Assembly (NCBI GenBank): GCA_037962975.1
Contig: CM075673.1
Coordinates: forward strand, 15,546,001-15,610,000
Origin: Clitoria ternatea
Lineage: Eukaryota > Streptophyta > Magnoliopsida > Fabales > Fabaceae
Length of the DNA stretch: 64,000 nt
Direction: 5' to 3'
Part shown: in pieces, positions 1 through 10,529 of the stretch
Layout of the letters: every line of letters starts with the position of its first letter
How positions within the stretch are numbered: position 1 is the stretch's first letter
The notes under the pieces: generated by a model
The model's input: the letters and a program-made list of their open reading frames with translations, nothing else
The model's database searches: none
Told to the model about the DNA's origin: nothing
Program-made: the position numbers and the translations under genes

Positions 1-705
1 ACATTTCCTGGCAACCGAGGGTCAACCCCAACTTTACATTTCCTGTCAACCGAGGGCCTCCCCCAACCTTTACATCTCCTGTCAACCGAGGGTCAACCCC
101 AAACTTTACATCTCCTGTCAATCGAGGGTCAACCCCAACCTTTACATTTCCTGTCAACAGTGAGTTAATTCGGACGAGACGTCCTGTTAACTCCCCCAAC
201 CTTTACATTTCCTGCCAACAGTGAGTTAATTCGGACGAGACGTCCTGTTAACTCCCCCAACCTTTACATTTCCTGGCAACCGAGGGTCAACCCCAACCTT
301 TACATTTCCTGTCAACCGAGGGCCTCCCCCAACCTTTACATCTCCTATCAACCGAGGGTCAACCCCAACCTTTACATCTCCTGTCAATCGAGGGTCAACC
401 CCAACCTTTACATTTCCTGTCAATAGTGAGTTAATTCAGACGAGACGTCCTGTTAACTCCCCCAACCTTTACATTTTCTGTCAACCGAGGGTCAACCCCA
501 ACCTTTATATTTCCTGCCAATAGTGAGTTAATTCAGACGAGACATCCTGTTAACTCCCCCAACCTTTACATTTCCTGTCAACCGAGGGTCAACCCCAACC
601 TTTACATTTCCTGTCAACCGAGGGTCAACCCCAACCTTTACATTTCCTGCCAACAGTGAGTTAATTCGGACGAGACGTCCTGTTAACTCCCCCAACCTTA
701 GTGTT
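1..705. repeat. Composite tandem array, 36-bp and about 61-bp units
   Basis: Two related units alternate. A 36-bp unit reads about AACCTTTACATTTCCTGTCA followed by ACCGAGGGTCAACCCC. A longer unit of about 61 bp shares the first 20 bases but continues with AGTGAGTTAATTCGGACGAG and ACGTCCTGTTAACTCCCC. The array continues at 2237-3115 after an interruption. Apparent reading frames here only translate the repeat. I infer that it is part of the U3 of a giant Ogre/Tat-like LTR, because a TATA box and an Ogre-like U5 lie downstream in the same orientation. It starts before the window. Confidence 0.9.
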
Positions 706-2236
706 TCATGGGATGAAACCATTCCGAGTGAATTTCTTCCGAATGAAGGAATTCCGAACGGACAAAGGCTATGTTGAATCCTCTCAGAAAGATGTGCGCA
801 GAATACCGAGACCGAGTCAGAATTAATAATCACTTCAATTATTGAGGCTTTCCACGTCACTATTCTAGCAGATTCTTTTTCCTGATTTTGCTAAGTGGTG
901 GACCCTCTCTATTGTCCTATCTTCTTTTCTTTTATTATCTTGTTTTATCCTTATATTTTAATATACGCACATTAGACTTCTTTATTCGTTCACTTCTTTT
1001 TCATGAACGAATTATGTCAAATCCTATTATTAGATTAGCTTGGAATTATGTGGGTGTCAACATCACCTTTAATCTTTTTCTTTTCCAATCATTATTGGAA
1101 ATTATCGATAAAAAGAGGAGACCAATCTTCATTTTTCTCTTTAACGTGAAAAGTTTGTAAGAGCTTTAGGAGAGAAAGTTGTGGACTATTCAGAACTAAA
1201 ATTCCAGTCGGAATTTGTGAGCTGTGTTTGGGTATAGCTTGAGGAACTCCTTATTTCCAGGTAGGGGGAGCGTTACATCTTAAATGCATGGTTTATGAAC
1301 GGATTCGGGATAATATTAAATCCTGAATATGAATATAATATGTGTGATATATCTGTCATATTTTTGTTCATATGTAATTGATGTTGTTATGTGATGTGTG
1401 AATTTATGTTTATTTCTATGCGTGAGATGCAGTAGGAAATACGTTGTTGATAAGTGATTGATGATGAGGATGATATGAATGCTATTCATGAATTTTTCAT
1501 GATATATGAATGCATGGGATGCAACTAATAAAGCATGGATGCTTATATGATGAACAAATATGAAATATGATGTGGTTTCGAGGATTCCACAAAAGACCTT
1601 GGGTGGGACTCAAGGCAAACCTCTTGAGCGGGGCTCGGGGTTTACCCGTGACACTACCGTTGTCGCTGGGAGTGATTATGTCACATGAGAGGGCAAACGG
1701 TTTGGTACCAGTAAAACGGCCGAATCAGCTGAGAGCTGAGTTATGGCTCGGGGAGCCAGTGTTGCAACACAAATTAAAAGACTTAATAATAGATCCATTT
1801 GATTACGCATATGTTTGTACTGATATGTTATTGAGCAATAACATGATGAATTGATCGGTTGATGTTATGAGATTATGTGATATGTTTGTTTAATATATAG
1901 TTATGAATTGGACTTTTAATCCGATTCAATAACTATCATTTGATATGTTTATGCTCACCCCCTACTGTTGTTATTTTTACAGTGGACATAGGACCCATCA
2001 ACGACGTGTGAGATCACTCAGCCGTTCGGAGCATTATGTATTTGTGTGTATTGTACATAATGCATATAGTTATTTGTAGTAGCCTTGGCCGGCTCCTGTG
2101 TATACCGATTTGTAAAATATTTGTAAACATAAATGAGCCAGTTGATGTAATGCCGACTGCATTATTATGTTAAATTAAAAATTCTGTTTTAAAATTTAAA
2201 TTATTTGCAAAAAATTTACTTGAAATTTTGGGATGT
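706..2236 (+). repeat. Interruption of the array by LTR-derived sequence
   Basis: The tandem array stops near 705 and resumes at 2237. The first 175 bases carry CCGAGTG-like motifs seen again at 4.1-5.9 kb. From about 880 the sequence resembles the 3' half of a plant gypsy (chromovirus-like) LTR. There is a GC-rich block at 1570-1760, a 'gctcaccccctac' stretch near 1950, and an end reading GGGATGTTATA. Part of it (1570-1720) matches, in reverse, the LTR remnant at 16.4-16.6 kb, for instance around GGGAGTGATT. The short open frames at 888-1160 and 1567-1854 look accidental. The boundaries and the family are inferred. Confidence 0.5.
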
Positions 2237-3115
2237 TATATCCCCTAACCTTTACATCTCCTGTCAACCGAGGGTTAACCCCAACCTTTACATCTCCTGT
2301 CAATCGATGGTCAACCCCAACCTTTACATTTCCTGTCAACAGTGAGTTAATTCGGACGAGACGTCCTGTTAACTCTCCCAACCTTTACATTTATTATCAA
2401 CCGAGGGTCAACCCCAACCTTTACATTTCCTGCCAATAGTGAGTTAATTCGGACGAGACGTCCTGTTAACTCCCACAACCTTTACATTTCCTGTCAACCG
2501 AGGGTCAACCCCAACCTTTACATTTCCTGTCAACCGAGGGTCAACCCCAACCTTTACATTTCCTGCCAACAGTGAGTTAATTCGGACGAGACGTCCTGTT
2601 AACTCCCCCAACCTTTACATTTCCTGGCAACCGAGGGTCAACCCCAACCTTTACATTTCCTGTCAACCGAGGGCCTCCCCCAACCTTTACATCTCCTGTC
2701 AACCGAGGGTCAACCCCAACCTTTACATTTCCTGTCAACAGTGAGTTAATTCAGACGAGACGTCCTGTTAACTTCCCCAACCTTTACATTTCCTGTCAAC
2801 CGAGGGTCAACCCCAACCTTTACATTTCCTGTCAACGGTGAGTTAATTCAGACGAGACGTCCTGTTAACTCCCCCAACTTTTACATTTCCTGTCAACCGA
2901 GGGTCAACCCCAACCTTTACATTTCCTGCCAACAGTGAGTTAATTCGGACGAGACGTCCTGTTAGCTCCCCCAACCTTTACATCTCCTGTCAACCGAGGG
3001 TCAACCCCAACCTTTACATCTCCTGTCAACCGAGGGTCAACCTCAACCTTTATATTTCCTGGCAACAGTGAGTTAATTTGGACGATACGTGTTGTTAGCT
3101 CCCCCCAATCTTTAC
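2237..3115. repeat. Composite tandem array, second block
   Basis: This has the same 36-bp and about 61-bp units as the block at 1-705. The higher-order order of units is partly identical to 181-471: a GAGACGTCC unit, then a GGCAACCGAGGGTC unit, then a GGGCCTCCCCC unit. The copies differ by scattered substitutions. The last long unit, near 3082, has GACGATACGTG in place of GACGAGACGTC. No coding function is seen. Confidence 0.9.
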
Positions 3116-3480
3116 CTTTCAGTCAACCGGGAGGCAACACCCTCACATTTACCTTCCAATCCAGTCGTCGGAGAAATGGCACCCTGTACTTTCCAGTCGC
3201 CTATGAAGGCACCCTTTACTTTCCAGTCGCCTATGAAGGCACCCTCTACCTTTCCAGTCTCCTATGAAGGCATCCTCTACCTTTCCAGTCGCCTATGAAG
3301 GCACCCTCTACCTTTCCAGTCGCCTATGAAGGCACCCTTTACCTTTCCAGTCGCCAATGAAGGCACCCTCTACCTTTCCAGTCGCCTATGAAGGCACCCT
3401 TTACTTTCCAGTCGCCCAACAAGGCACCCTTTACCTTTCGGTCGCCGGATGAGGCACCTTTATTTCCAGTCTACCGGGGG
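3116..3480. repeat. 31-bp tandem array
   Basis: About ten copies of a 31-bp unit, CCTTTCCAGTCGCCTATGAA plus GGCACCCTCTA, with small length variants. It follows directly on the 36-bp array and shares its CTTTACCTTTCC-like start, so it may have grown out of it. Confidence 0.88.
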
Positions 3481-3543
3481 TCAACCCCAATCCTCTCACT
3501 TCCTATTAACTGGAAGACAATCCTTTCCAATCAATTCAGAACT

Positions 3544-3656
3544 CAAAAAAAAAAAAACAAAAAACAAAAAAAACAAAAAAACAAAAAAAAAACAACAAAA
3601 AACAAAAAACAAAAAACAAAACAAAAAAAGACAAAAAAACAAAAAAACAAAAAAAA
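3544..3656. repeat. A-rich low-complexity tract
   Basis: Runs of A separated by single C or G (AAAAAACAAAAA type), about 110 bp. The lysine- and asparagine-rich frames read through it on the plus strand are artefacts. The tract marks the border between the 31-bp array and the next repeat block. Confidence 0.9.
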
Positions 3657-3919
3657 GGGAGAGAGACAGATGTGGAAAAATGCTCTTCATTAAGGAGGAA
3701 AGGATCACACCGACTCGTTGATTGCCAACACCGTCAGACGCCATATCGATCAAGAGGTCCCACCTAACTCATACATCGGTGTTCATATCTTTACTTCCTT
3801 TTCACTTCAAAAACACAGAAAACTTCGTGTTTTCTCTTGTGAAAAAGAAGTAAAGAGAGGCATCTGTGAACACCTCTTTTGGTCCGACCCAAATACCAAG
3901 GATTTGATTAAAAGGAACT

Positions 3920-5900
3920 AGAAGGCTCGAGCGAGATTGTATTGAATCAGAAATTTGGCCTCTGGCATGTTTTCACCCGAGCGAGATTGATGGAGAACCA
4001 GGGGTTAGCCCCTGGATCAATTTCGCTTAGGTGGAGGAATGAGTGCTCAAGCGAGAAGGAAGAGTTTTAGATACTGGAACAATTTCGCTTAAACGAGACA
4101 TGTCTCACCCGAGCGAGATTGGTACCAGATGCATATTCCCTTCCTTCGCTCAAGCGTTGCCGAGTGGGTTATCTCCGGGTAGGGTAAATCCGAGTGGAAG
4201 ATTCCCGATCAAAGCCACTCCAAATGAAAAATGGTTGACTTTGAGTGAATATTTCCCGGTTGGAAGTCAATCTGAGTGGAAGATTCTTGGTTGCAGCCAC
4301 TCTGAGTGAAAAAGGGACCGATTTTGAGTAAATACCTCCCAAAGATATACGTCCGAGCAAAGGAATCCCCTGACTATAAATGAACACTTGTCAGACAAGG
4401 ATGTCTCTGAGTGGTATGTTTCGGAGAAGATGGCATTTTGAGCAAAGAACAAGTCTTTCCGAGTGGTGTGTTTCAGAGAAGATGTCTTTTCGAGCAAGGA
4501 AAAGGTCCGACCGGTAATGAGCCTCTTTCGGGTAGAAACTTTCAAAGGTCTACATTTCCGAGTGGGATGTCTCTGAGGAAGGCACTTCTGAGTGGTTTGC
4601 TACCGAGAGATGTATTTCCGAGCGAAGCAAAGCACTGACCTGGAATGAATCTCTTTTGGGCAGACTCTCTCAAGTTTCAAACTATCCTCGAGTAGGATGT
4701 CTCCGAGGAAGGCAATTCCAAGTGGTTTGCTGCCGAGAGATGTATTTTCGAGCGAAGCAAAACACTGACCTGGAATGAATCTCTTTCGGGCAGACTCACT
4801 CAAGTCTCAAACTATCCCCAAGTGGGGTATCTCCGAGGAAGGCACTTCCGAATGATTTGCTGTCGAGAGATGTATTTCCGAGCGAAACAAAGCTCTGACC
4901 TGGAATGAGTTTCTTTCGCCCAGATTCTCTCAAGTTCCAAATTTCTGAGTGAAAAGCAAGTCTGACTTCCGAGTGAATACAACCGAATGGTGAATTCCCG
5001 AATGAAGAGTTCCTGACTGAAGTACTTCCGAGCGAAGAAATTCTGATTTCGAATGAGTATTTCAGAGGGACAATCCTCGAGTGCATTAACAAAAATGGCT
5101 GATTCTAGAGCTTTTTGGCAAGAGATATATCCGAGTAAGGTTTCTCCGAGTAGGTCATTCTCGAGAAACTTCCGAGCAAAGAATGACCCTGACTATGAAG
5201 GGTACTTTACGGACAAAGATATATCCAAGTGGTTACCCTCCGAGTAATACATTCCCGAGTGGGTCATTCTCAAGGGAATCACTTCCGAGCAAAAAGGCTC
5301 TGACTATAAAAAATACTTTTTGGATAAATACATCCGAGTGAAGTGTCTCCCGGATATAAAGATTTCAGAGTGGACAATTCCTGGGTGATCTGATTCCGGA
5401 TGAATACTTTGGGCAGGCTCTTCCAAGTTCCATAATTTCTGAGTGGTTCAATTCTGAGAGAAATGCTTCTGAACGATGAAAGGATGATTTCGAAGGAATA
5501 CCTCTCGGACTGGGACATTCGAGTAAAGAATTCCCGAGTGAATTAAATTTAAAGTTAAAGTGGTTGACTTCGAAGGAGCTTGTCGGCCCGAGATATAACC
5601 GAGTGAAATATCTTTGGAGGTGTTTCTGAGTGGTCCACTTTCGACCAAAGAAAGGCTATCAACTTTAAATGAGTGCTTCAAGCAGAAACATTTCCGAGCA
5701 AAGCACCTCCGAGTGAAGCAATTCTGAACGAATGGATACTTTGATGAATAATTGCTTTGATGAATAATTCTCGAGTGAGTCAGACTTTGAAAAAGAACAC
5801 TTTTGAGGCAGATATATCTGAATGAGAAAGTTCTGAGTGCGTCACTTTCGAAGAAAAGCTAACGGTCTTTCAAGGAGACATTTCCGGACAAAACATCTCT
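3920..5900. repeat. Degenerate CCGAGTG-type repeat field with three 130-bp copies
   Basis: Variants of TTCCGAGTG, TTCTGAGTG and TTCCGAGCGAA recur every 20-40 bases through this 2-kb stretch. At 4562-4690, 4691-4820 and 4821-4946 there are three clear tandem copies of a unit of about 130 bp, each with TTTGCT, GAGAGATGTATTT and CTGACCTGGAATGA in the same order. The first 230 bases also carry GCTTAAGCGAG-like motifs. Short open frames on both strands follow the repeat and do not look like genes. Confidence 0.8.
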
Positions 5901-6304
5901 GAGAGGAGTAAAAGGGAGCCGGTGTCACTTGAATGATCGGTTTTTACAACTCAAGCCTTCACACCGAGTGTTGAAGGATCGGTCCTTACACTTGGAATTT
6001 TCTCCTGTTTCTATTGGACCAATTTCCACCGAGAAGGGATGCTGACAGACCGAGATCCGGGCCATAAGAAGAAAATCAGTTCCATGTGGCACCGATTGAG
6101 GAGTCCGATCGCCATACTGTGACTTGGAATTCCACCACCCAAGTCGATCCATGAATTCTGGAAGTGGCAGACAGGGGGCGGAAGTGGAAATAATTAAAAA
6201 TTCCCCACCAACCGCTGCCCCCCACTACCTGTTAGTGGCTAGGCTGCCTCCACTGTGAGTAGAGGTTTGAGCTGTCTGAGCACTCGGCCAGCGCCCAGAA
6301 CCCC

Positions 6305-6312
6305 TATAAATA
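6305..6312 (+). promoter_or_regulatory. TATA box of the long gypsy LTR
   Basis: TATAAATA sits in a CCCC-TATAAATA-CCCC context, preceded by GC-rich sequence and followed by a CT-rich leader. This is the usual layout at the U3/R border of a plant LTR. Transcription would run on the plus strand. This is inferred from the motif only. Confidence 0.55.
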
Positions 6313-6562
6313 CCCCATCTGAAGAGGCACAAAGGGTTAGAAATTTTTAGTCATTAAGTCGATTCTCTGCCCACACTCCCTCGTAACTTGTTCCGCTCTC
6401 CACAATCTTTTTGTCCCAAAAAGCTTGAAGTTTCCCCTGGTGTTCAAAGGCAGAATCTCGTTCTCACCAAGTCCCCATATCGTCCCTTCAGTTAATCACA
6501 CACCGGTTCCTCACAGCTTCCTTAAATCATCAACTTCATACCGACCCCCTCTACACCAAGCC

Positions 6563-6690
6563 CTCACACCGTCCCTTCATCAAGCCTCACATCGTCCCTT
6601 CACCAAGCTTCACACTGTCTTTTCATCAAACTGCACACCGTCCCTTCGTCAAGCTGCACACCGTCCCTTCATCAAGCTGCACACCGGCAC
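6563..6690. repeat. 24-bp tandem repeat
   Basis: Five to six imperfect copies of a unit close to CACACCGTCCCTTCATCAAG plus CTG. It lies downstream of the TATA box, so it would fall in the transcribed leader. Confidence 0.8.
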
Positions 6691-7670
6691 CCCATAGCTC
6701 CACTGCTACACCAGCACCACTTCGGTCTCCTATGTTCGAGTCCACACCGACTCTCGGCACCCCGCCATACCGGTTCCATTCAATTCCTTATTATTTGTTA
6801 TCCGTTTTCCTGTTGAATTTGCTGTTTGTTGATTTTGATTCCCCATTTTAAATTAGTTTTTGCTACTGATTTTCTTTTCTTCTATTCAGATTCATAATGA
6901 ATAATAACAAAAAATGAGTGTTTCACATTTGAACTAGCCTAAAAAAATTTTGTTTTTTTAAAATCAGTGTCGTACGGGAGTACTCCCGTCTACACAATCT
7001 CCTTAGAACCAGTACACGTGCGAAGAACTTCGCCTTGTATGAGTTCTCTTCAAAAACATCATCCACCATTAATCTCTTAGTCTTTTCCTAAAAAAAAACA
7101 TCATCAAGAACTACGTAACCCTGATTTCTTGGTAATCCAAGAATTCGTAGGAGCAGGACTTTAAATCCTGTCAGGCCCACCTTTCCCATTTTATTCTTAT
7201 TTTTATTTTCTTTACGTTTCCTTTGTAACCGCCTTTTATCACTTCCATGAAAATCAATTTAGACGTGAAGTCTTGTTGATTTTCCCCTATTTTTGGTAGA
7301 CCATCACCATGGTTCATAAGGAACGGGATACTTGAGACGAGACGTCTCGTTTATGAAGTTGCATATGTAAGTATGCAAAGTAGTTTTGATGAATGACAAA
7401 GTATTCATTATGATGATGGAATGGCAAAGGTTCTGAAACAAGAAGGTTCAAGCACAAGGACAATGGCTAAGAACAAAGAGATGAAAATGCCTCACAAAGA
7501 GTTAAGAAACATGAGCTATGGAAGACAAGGTTGAAGACATAAACTAAATCATGAAGAACAAGCTCATAACTTGAAGAAGAATCAAAGAAACATGCATGAG
7601 GATCAAAGGAATAAGCCATGTGTCAATACATATCAAGAACACATCAAAGACCTTGAAGAAGTACATGTTC

Positions 7671-8063
7671 TAATCGATTAAACCATTGCCATAATCGACT
7701 ACATAGATTCTGGAATGAACATAATCGATTACAGATAAAAGGCTAATCGATTACCAGTTGAAAGGTTGAAGATTGAGCATCAGGTATTCACCATAATCGA
7801 TTACCAAGTCAAGCATAATCGATTACTGAGCTTCTGTTTTGTCCATAATCGATTGCACAAGTAGATAATCGATTACCATGCTGCGAGACACAATTAAGAG
7901 CATCAGGTATCATTCATAATCGATTACAAGGAAAGGCATAATCGATTAGAAGCTTTCTGTTTCTAAGATAATCGACTACAGCAAAAATACTAATCGATTA
8001 CATGCTGCATAACACTGAAGATTTCGAAAAGTAATCGATTACAGGTCGAAGGCTAATCGATTA
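7671..8063. promoter_or_regulatory. Cluster of 14 TAATCGATTA palindromes in U3
   Basis: The palindrome TAATCGATTA, or one- to two-base variants such as TAATCGACTA and TAATCGATTG, occurs 14 times in about 390 bp, spaced 20-55 bp. The copies are repeated in the 3' LTR at 13948-14340. The spacing, the palindromic form and the position upstream of the TATA box suggest protein-binding sites. The binding protein is unknown. Confidence 0.75.
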
Positions 8064-8190
8064 CCATAGTGTTAGAACGTGGGAAAATGCATTTAAGTGG
8101 AACTCCAGCTCACTTCTTCACTCCCACTTTGTGCCCATGCTAAGGTATCCGTTGGAGACAATGTGCAACGGCTAAGAGCTCCCAAATGGC

Positions 8191-8198
8191 TATAAATG
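8191..8198 (+). promoter_or_regulatory. TATA box of the 5' LTR
   Basis: TATAAATG in the context AATGGC-TATAAATG-GAGC, about 130 bases downstream of the last ATCGAT palindrome. The same site lies at 14468 in the 3' LTR. Confidence 0.7.
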
Positions 8199-9306
8199 GA
8201 GCATGGATTCAAGCAAGATAAGACACACAATGAAGGAGACCAAGGTACAACACAAGGAAATCAACATTCTTCTTCTAGAGGTCTTCTAATTCAATTTCTC
8301 TTGTATATTCTGCAACTCTAGTTTCTAAACTTGCATATTGCTTAAGAGTTGTTAGATTGTGAGCTTAAATTTGCATATCCTCTCTTGTTGAGAGTTATAA
8401 TTAGAGAGAGCTTTCATTTGCTTATCTACTCTATTGAGAGAGTTTATTGATTATAAATCAAACACCAAAACACCAAGGTTTTTCACTCTAGGTTGAGTGG
8501 TTGTTCACTCTAGGTTGAGTGGTCACAAAGGTTGGGGTTCAACCTTTGGGTATTGAGAGATTGTGAGATTGGGTGGGTTGCCCTTTGCTTGTGAGGATTG
8601 AGTTCTTGAGTGTGGGACACTAGGAAGCTGCAATTGCTCAAAGCTTGTATCTCAAATCTTCAATAGTGGAATCCTTCAAGTGGGTTGCTTGAAGGCGAGA
8701 CGTACACCGGGTTGGTGGAACTCGTTAAATTTGGTTTGCATTTCTCTCTACCTTGAACTCTTTATACAACTGTGCATATAAACTGTTTGTTGAAATGCTT
8801 GAGCTGAATGTGTGAATCAAAGTTGTTGTTCAAGTAGAAAACTAACTCTGCATGCCAAGTGTTTGATAATTTGCTTGAATCAATATTTGGTGAAGTTCTT
8901 CAAAACTGGAAATTACTATAACTTACCAAATATCTAATACATTGTTTCCTATTAAGTCTTGTGTGATACTTACTTGATTGCTAGTACTTCTCACATTCAC
9001 AAGGTGTTTGATAACTTAATGAGCTGAATCTTTATAGGAAACATCACATTATTGACAAATAAATCTGTGCACTCCAACTGTTTGATAAATTGTTTAAACC
9101 AATAACTTACCTTGTTTATCACACTTATAGCTAAATATTGTCATTGCACATCAAGTGTGTCATAGTGTGATATGTGCATAAAAGTTGTTGTCTCTTCATC
9201 ATTGCATCATTTGTATATTACTAACCATTTCCAAGGGGATTCCGCGCGAAAATTTGAAACACTCAATTCACCCCCCCTCTTGAGCGTTGAGGCCTTGGCT
9301 AACAAG

Positions 9307-9318
9307 TGGTATCAGAGC
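9307..9318 (+). promoter_or_regulatory. Primer binding site, tRNA-iMet
   Basis: TGGTATCAGAGC lies two bases (AG) after the 5' LTR. This is the standard plant Ty1/copia primer site, complementary to the 3' end of initiator methionine tRNA. The Sirevirus-type element on the minus strand at 44907-44918 has the same site and the same spacing. Confidence 0.95.
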
Positions 9319-9359
9319 TTGACTCTTGCCACAAGGCTTAACAGCTGCAGGAGATCAAG

Positions 9360-10529
9360 ATGGCCTCTACTTCATATGATGCATTCTCGGAAAATGGCAC
9401 ACTAAATAGACCTCCAATCTTCAATGGCAAAGACTATGCTATTTGGAAAGAAAGGATGAAAATCTTTATCCAAGCCTATGATCTCAAGGTATGGAATGCT
9501 ATTCAATTTGGTCCTTTCATTCCTAAGTATATTGTTAATAATATAGAGTGCATGAAGCCCATGAACTCATGGACTAGTGAAGAGGAAAGAAAGGTACAAT
9601 TCAATCTTAAAGCAAGAATCCTTATCACATTAGCATTAGAACCTAATGATGTTTTTAGAGTTATTGCTTGTAACAATGCTAAAGAAATATGGGAAACTCT
9701 TGAAACAATATATGGAAATACTAATGATGATCAAGATGCAAGAATTAGTACTCTTTCTAGCAAACATGAAGAATTCAAAATAGATTCGGAAGAAGAGACC
9801 ATGGAATCGAAAGTGGAATTTACCAACCTTTGCCTTATATCAAAGCACTCCGAAGATGATGAGGTAAGTTCTCTAAACGAATCTAGTGATGATGAAAGTG
9901 AATTTGATAAAGATGAATTGCTAGAAGCTTTTGAAGAATTGCATGAAACATTTGTCTTGTTATCAAAGAAATATGCATGCTCTAAACAAACCATTTTGAC
10001 TCTTGAAAAAGAATTGCATGATGTTCACATAGAAAAAGAATATCTTAGAGTTCAAAATGATGAGTTAATAGATTCAAATGTATCTCCTAGGACTTGTAAT
10101 GATAATAATGATTGTATGCTTATTGATAGATGTATGCTTCTTGAAAATGAAAACAAGGAACTAAAAGAAGCACTTAGTAAGCTTACATGTAGTCAAACAC
10201 TTCTAAGTGCACCTATTGATAATCAAAGGCATACACTTGATAGAAGAAAAATATGTCATTACAAGAACCCTCTTGCTCCTTACAAGGAAAAATCCAAATC
10301 CTCTCTTAGATGCACAAACCATGAAAGAAAAGAGAACTCTATGTCTAAGTGTTTTAAAAGGAAAGAACATAATAGGAACCATCACCATCATACCATGACT
10401 TATTCATTGGATGCAACATGTTTCTATTGTGGAATGTATGGTCATATATCCCCTAATTGTTTTATAAAGAAATCCCGTCAAAAGTGTACAAGAAAGGTAT
10501 GGATTCCAAAAACCACATTGAAATCCTAA
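9360..10529 (+). CDS. gag: Gag-like protein with internal deletion (389 aa)
   Basis: An intact frame beginning MASTSYDAF, 42 bases after the primer site. Residues about 15-45 carry the NGKDYAIWKERMKIF pattern typical of the N-terminus of plant copia Gag (DUF4219-like). Residues 75-125 (KARILITLALEP, AKEIWETLETIYG) match the first part of the UBN2 domain. The frame then jumps to an acidic, coiled-coil-like region (170-275). One CCHC knuckle remains near residue 360: CFYCGMYGHISPNC. Against the related gag at 43073-44864 it lacks the second half of UBN2, the lysine/glutamate-rich linker and the first knuckle. The start matches that gene's MASTSYNMF. The shape resembles a particle protein that keeps its RNA-binding end. 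Whether it still assembles capsids cannot be told from sequence. Confidence 0.9.
   Translation: MASTSYDAFSENGTLNRPPIFNGKDYAIWKERMKIFIQAYDLKVWNAIQFGPFIPKYIVNNIECMKPMNSWTSEEERKVQFNLKARILITLALEPNDVFRVIACNNAKEIWETLETIYGNTNDDQDARISTLSSKHEEFKIDSEEETMESKVEFTNLCLISKHSEDDEVSSLNESSDDESEFDKDELLEAFEELHETFVLLSKKYACSKQTILTLEKELHDVHIEKEYLRVQNDELIDSNVSPRTCNDNNDCMLIDRCMLLENENKELKEALSKLTCSQTLLSAPIDNQRHTLDRRKICHYKNPLAPYKEKSKSSLRCTNHERKENSMSKCFKRKEHNRNHHHHTMTYSLDATCFYCGMYGHISPNCFIKKSRQKCTRKVWIPKTTLKS

Larger units (their letters stand above)
5901..7353 (+). other. Probable U3/R part of an Ogre/Tat-like gypsy LTR
   Basis: This holds a TATA box, a short CT-rich tandem block (6563-6690), an AT-rich stretch and a 16-bp perfect palindrome ACGGGAGTACTCCCGT at 6974-6989. 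The last 150 bases contain GACGAGACGTC-type motifs, and the sequence is cut at 7353 by the copia element. It continues at 15585 after that insertion: CGTTTATCCCCTTCCC is restored when one copy of GTTTA is removed, and the same phrase occurs again at 15731. No gene is seen. Confidence 0.55.
7354..9304 (+). repeat. 5' LTR of the non-autonomous copia element
   Basis: 1951 bp, TG...CA ends, nearly identical to 13631-15584. U3 contains 14 copies of TAATCGATTA or close variants (7671-8063), then a TATA box at 8191. R/U5 has a duplicated TTCACTCTAGGTTGAGTGG (around 8484-8522) and a conserved stretch (8510-8735) shared with the other Sirevirus-type LTR at 37496. U5 ends with a C-rich CAATTCACCCCCCC and GGCTAACA. 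Confidence 0.95.

Noticed and set aside
1..705. CRISPR-like regular repeats
   Set aside because: Units are contiguous tandem copies without unique spacers, and the rest of the window is plant nuclear DNA.
226..860. Repetitive protein with a GNVKVGVDPRLT unit (minus strand)
   Set aside because: The 36-bp repeat is divisible by three, so any frame without a stop yields a periodic peptide. No start context, and copies are broken by the longer units.
888..1160. 90-codon hydrophobic protein
   Set aside because: Lies in LTR-like, AT-rich sequence, with no recognisable domain; the hydrophobicity comes from T-rich codons.
3388..3753. Lysine-rich or phenylalanine-rich small proteins
   Set aside because: They are translations of the A-rich tract at 3544-3656 on the two strands.
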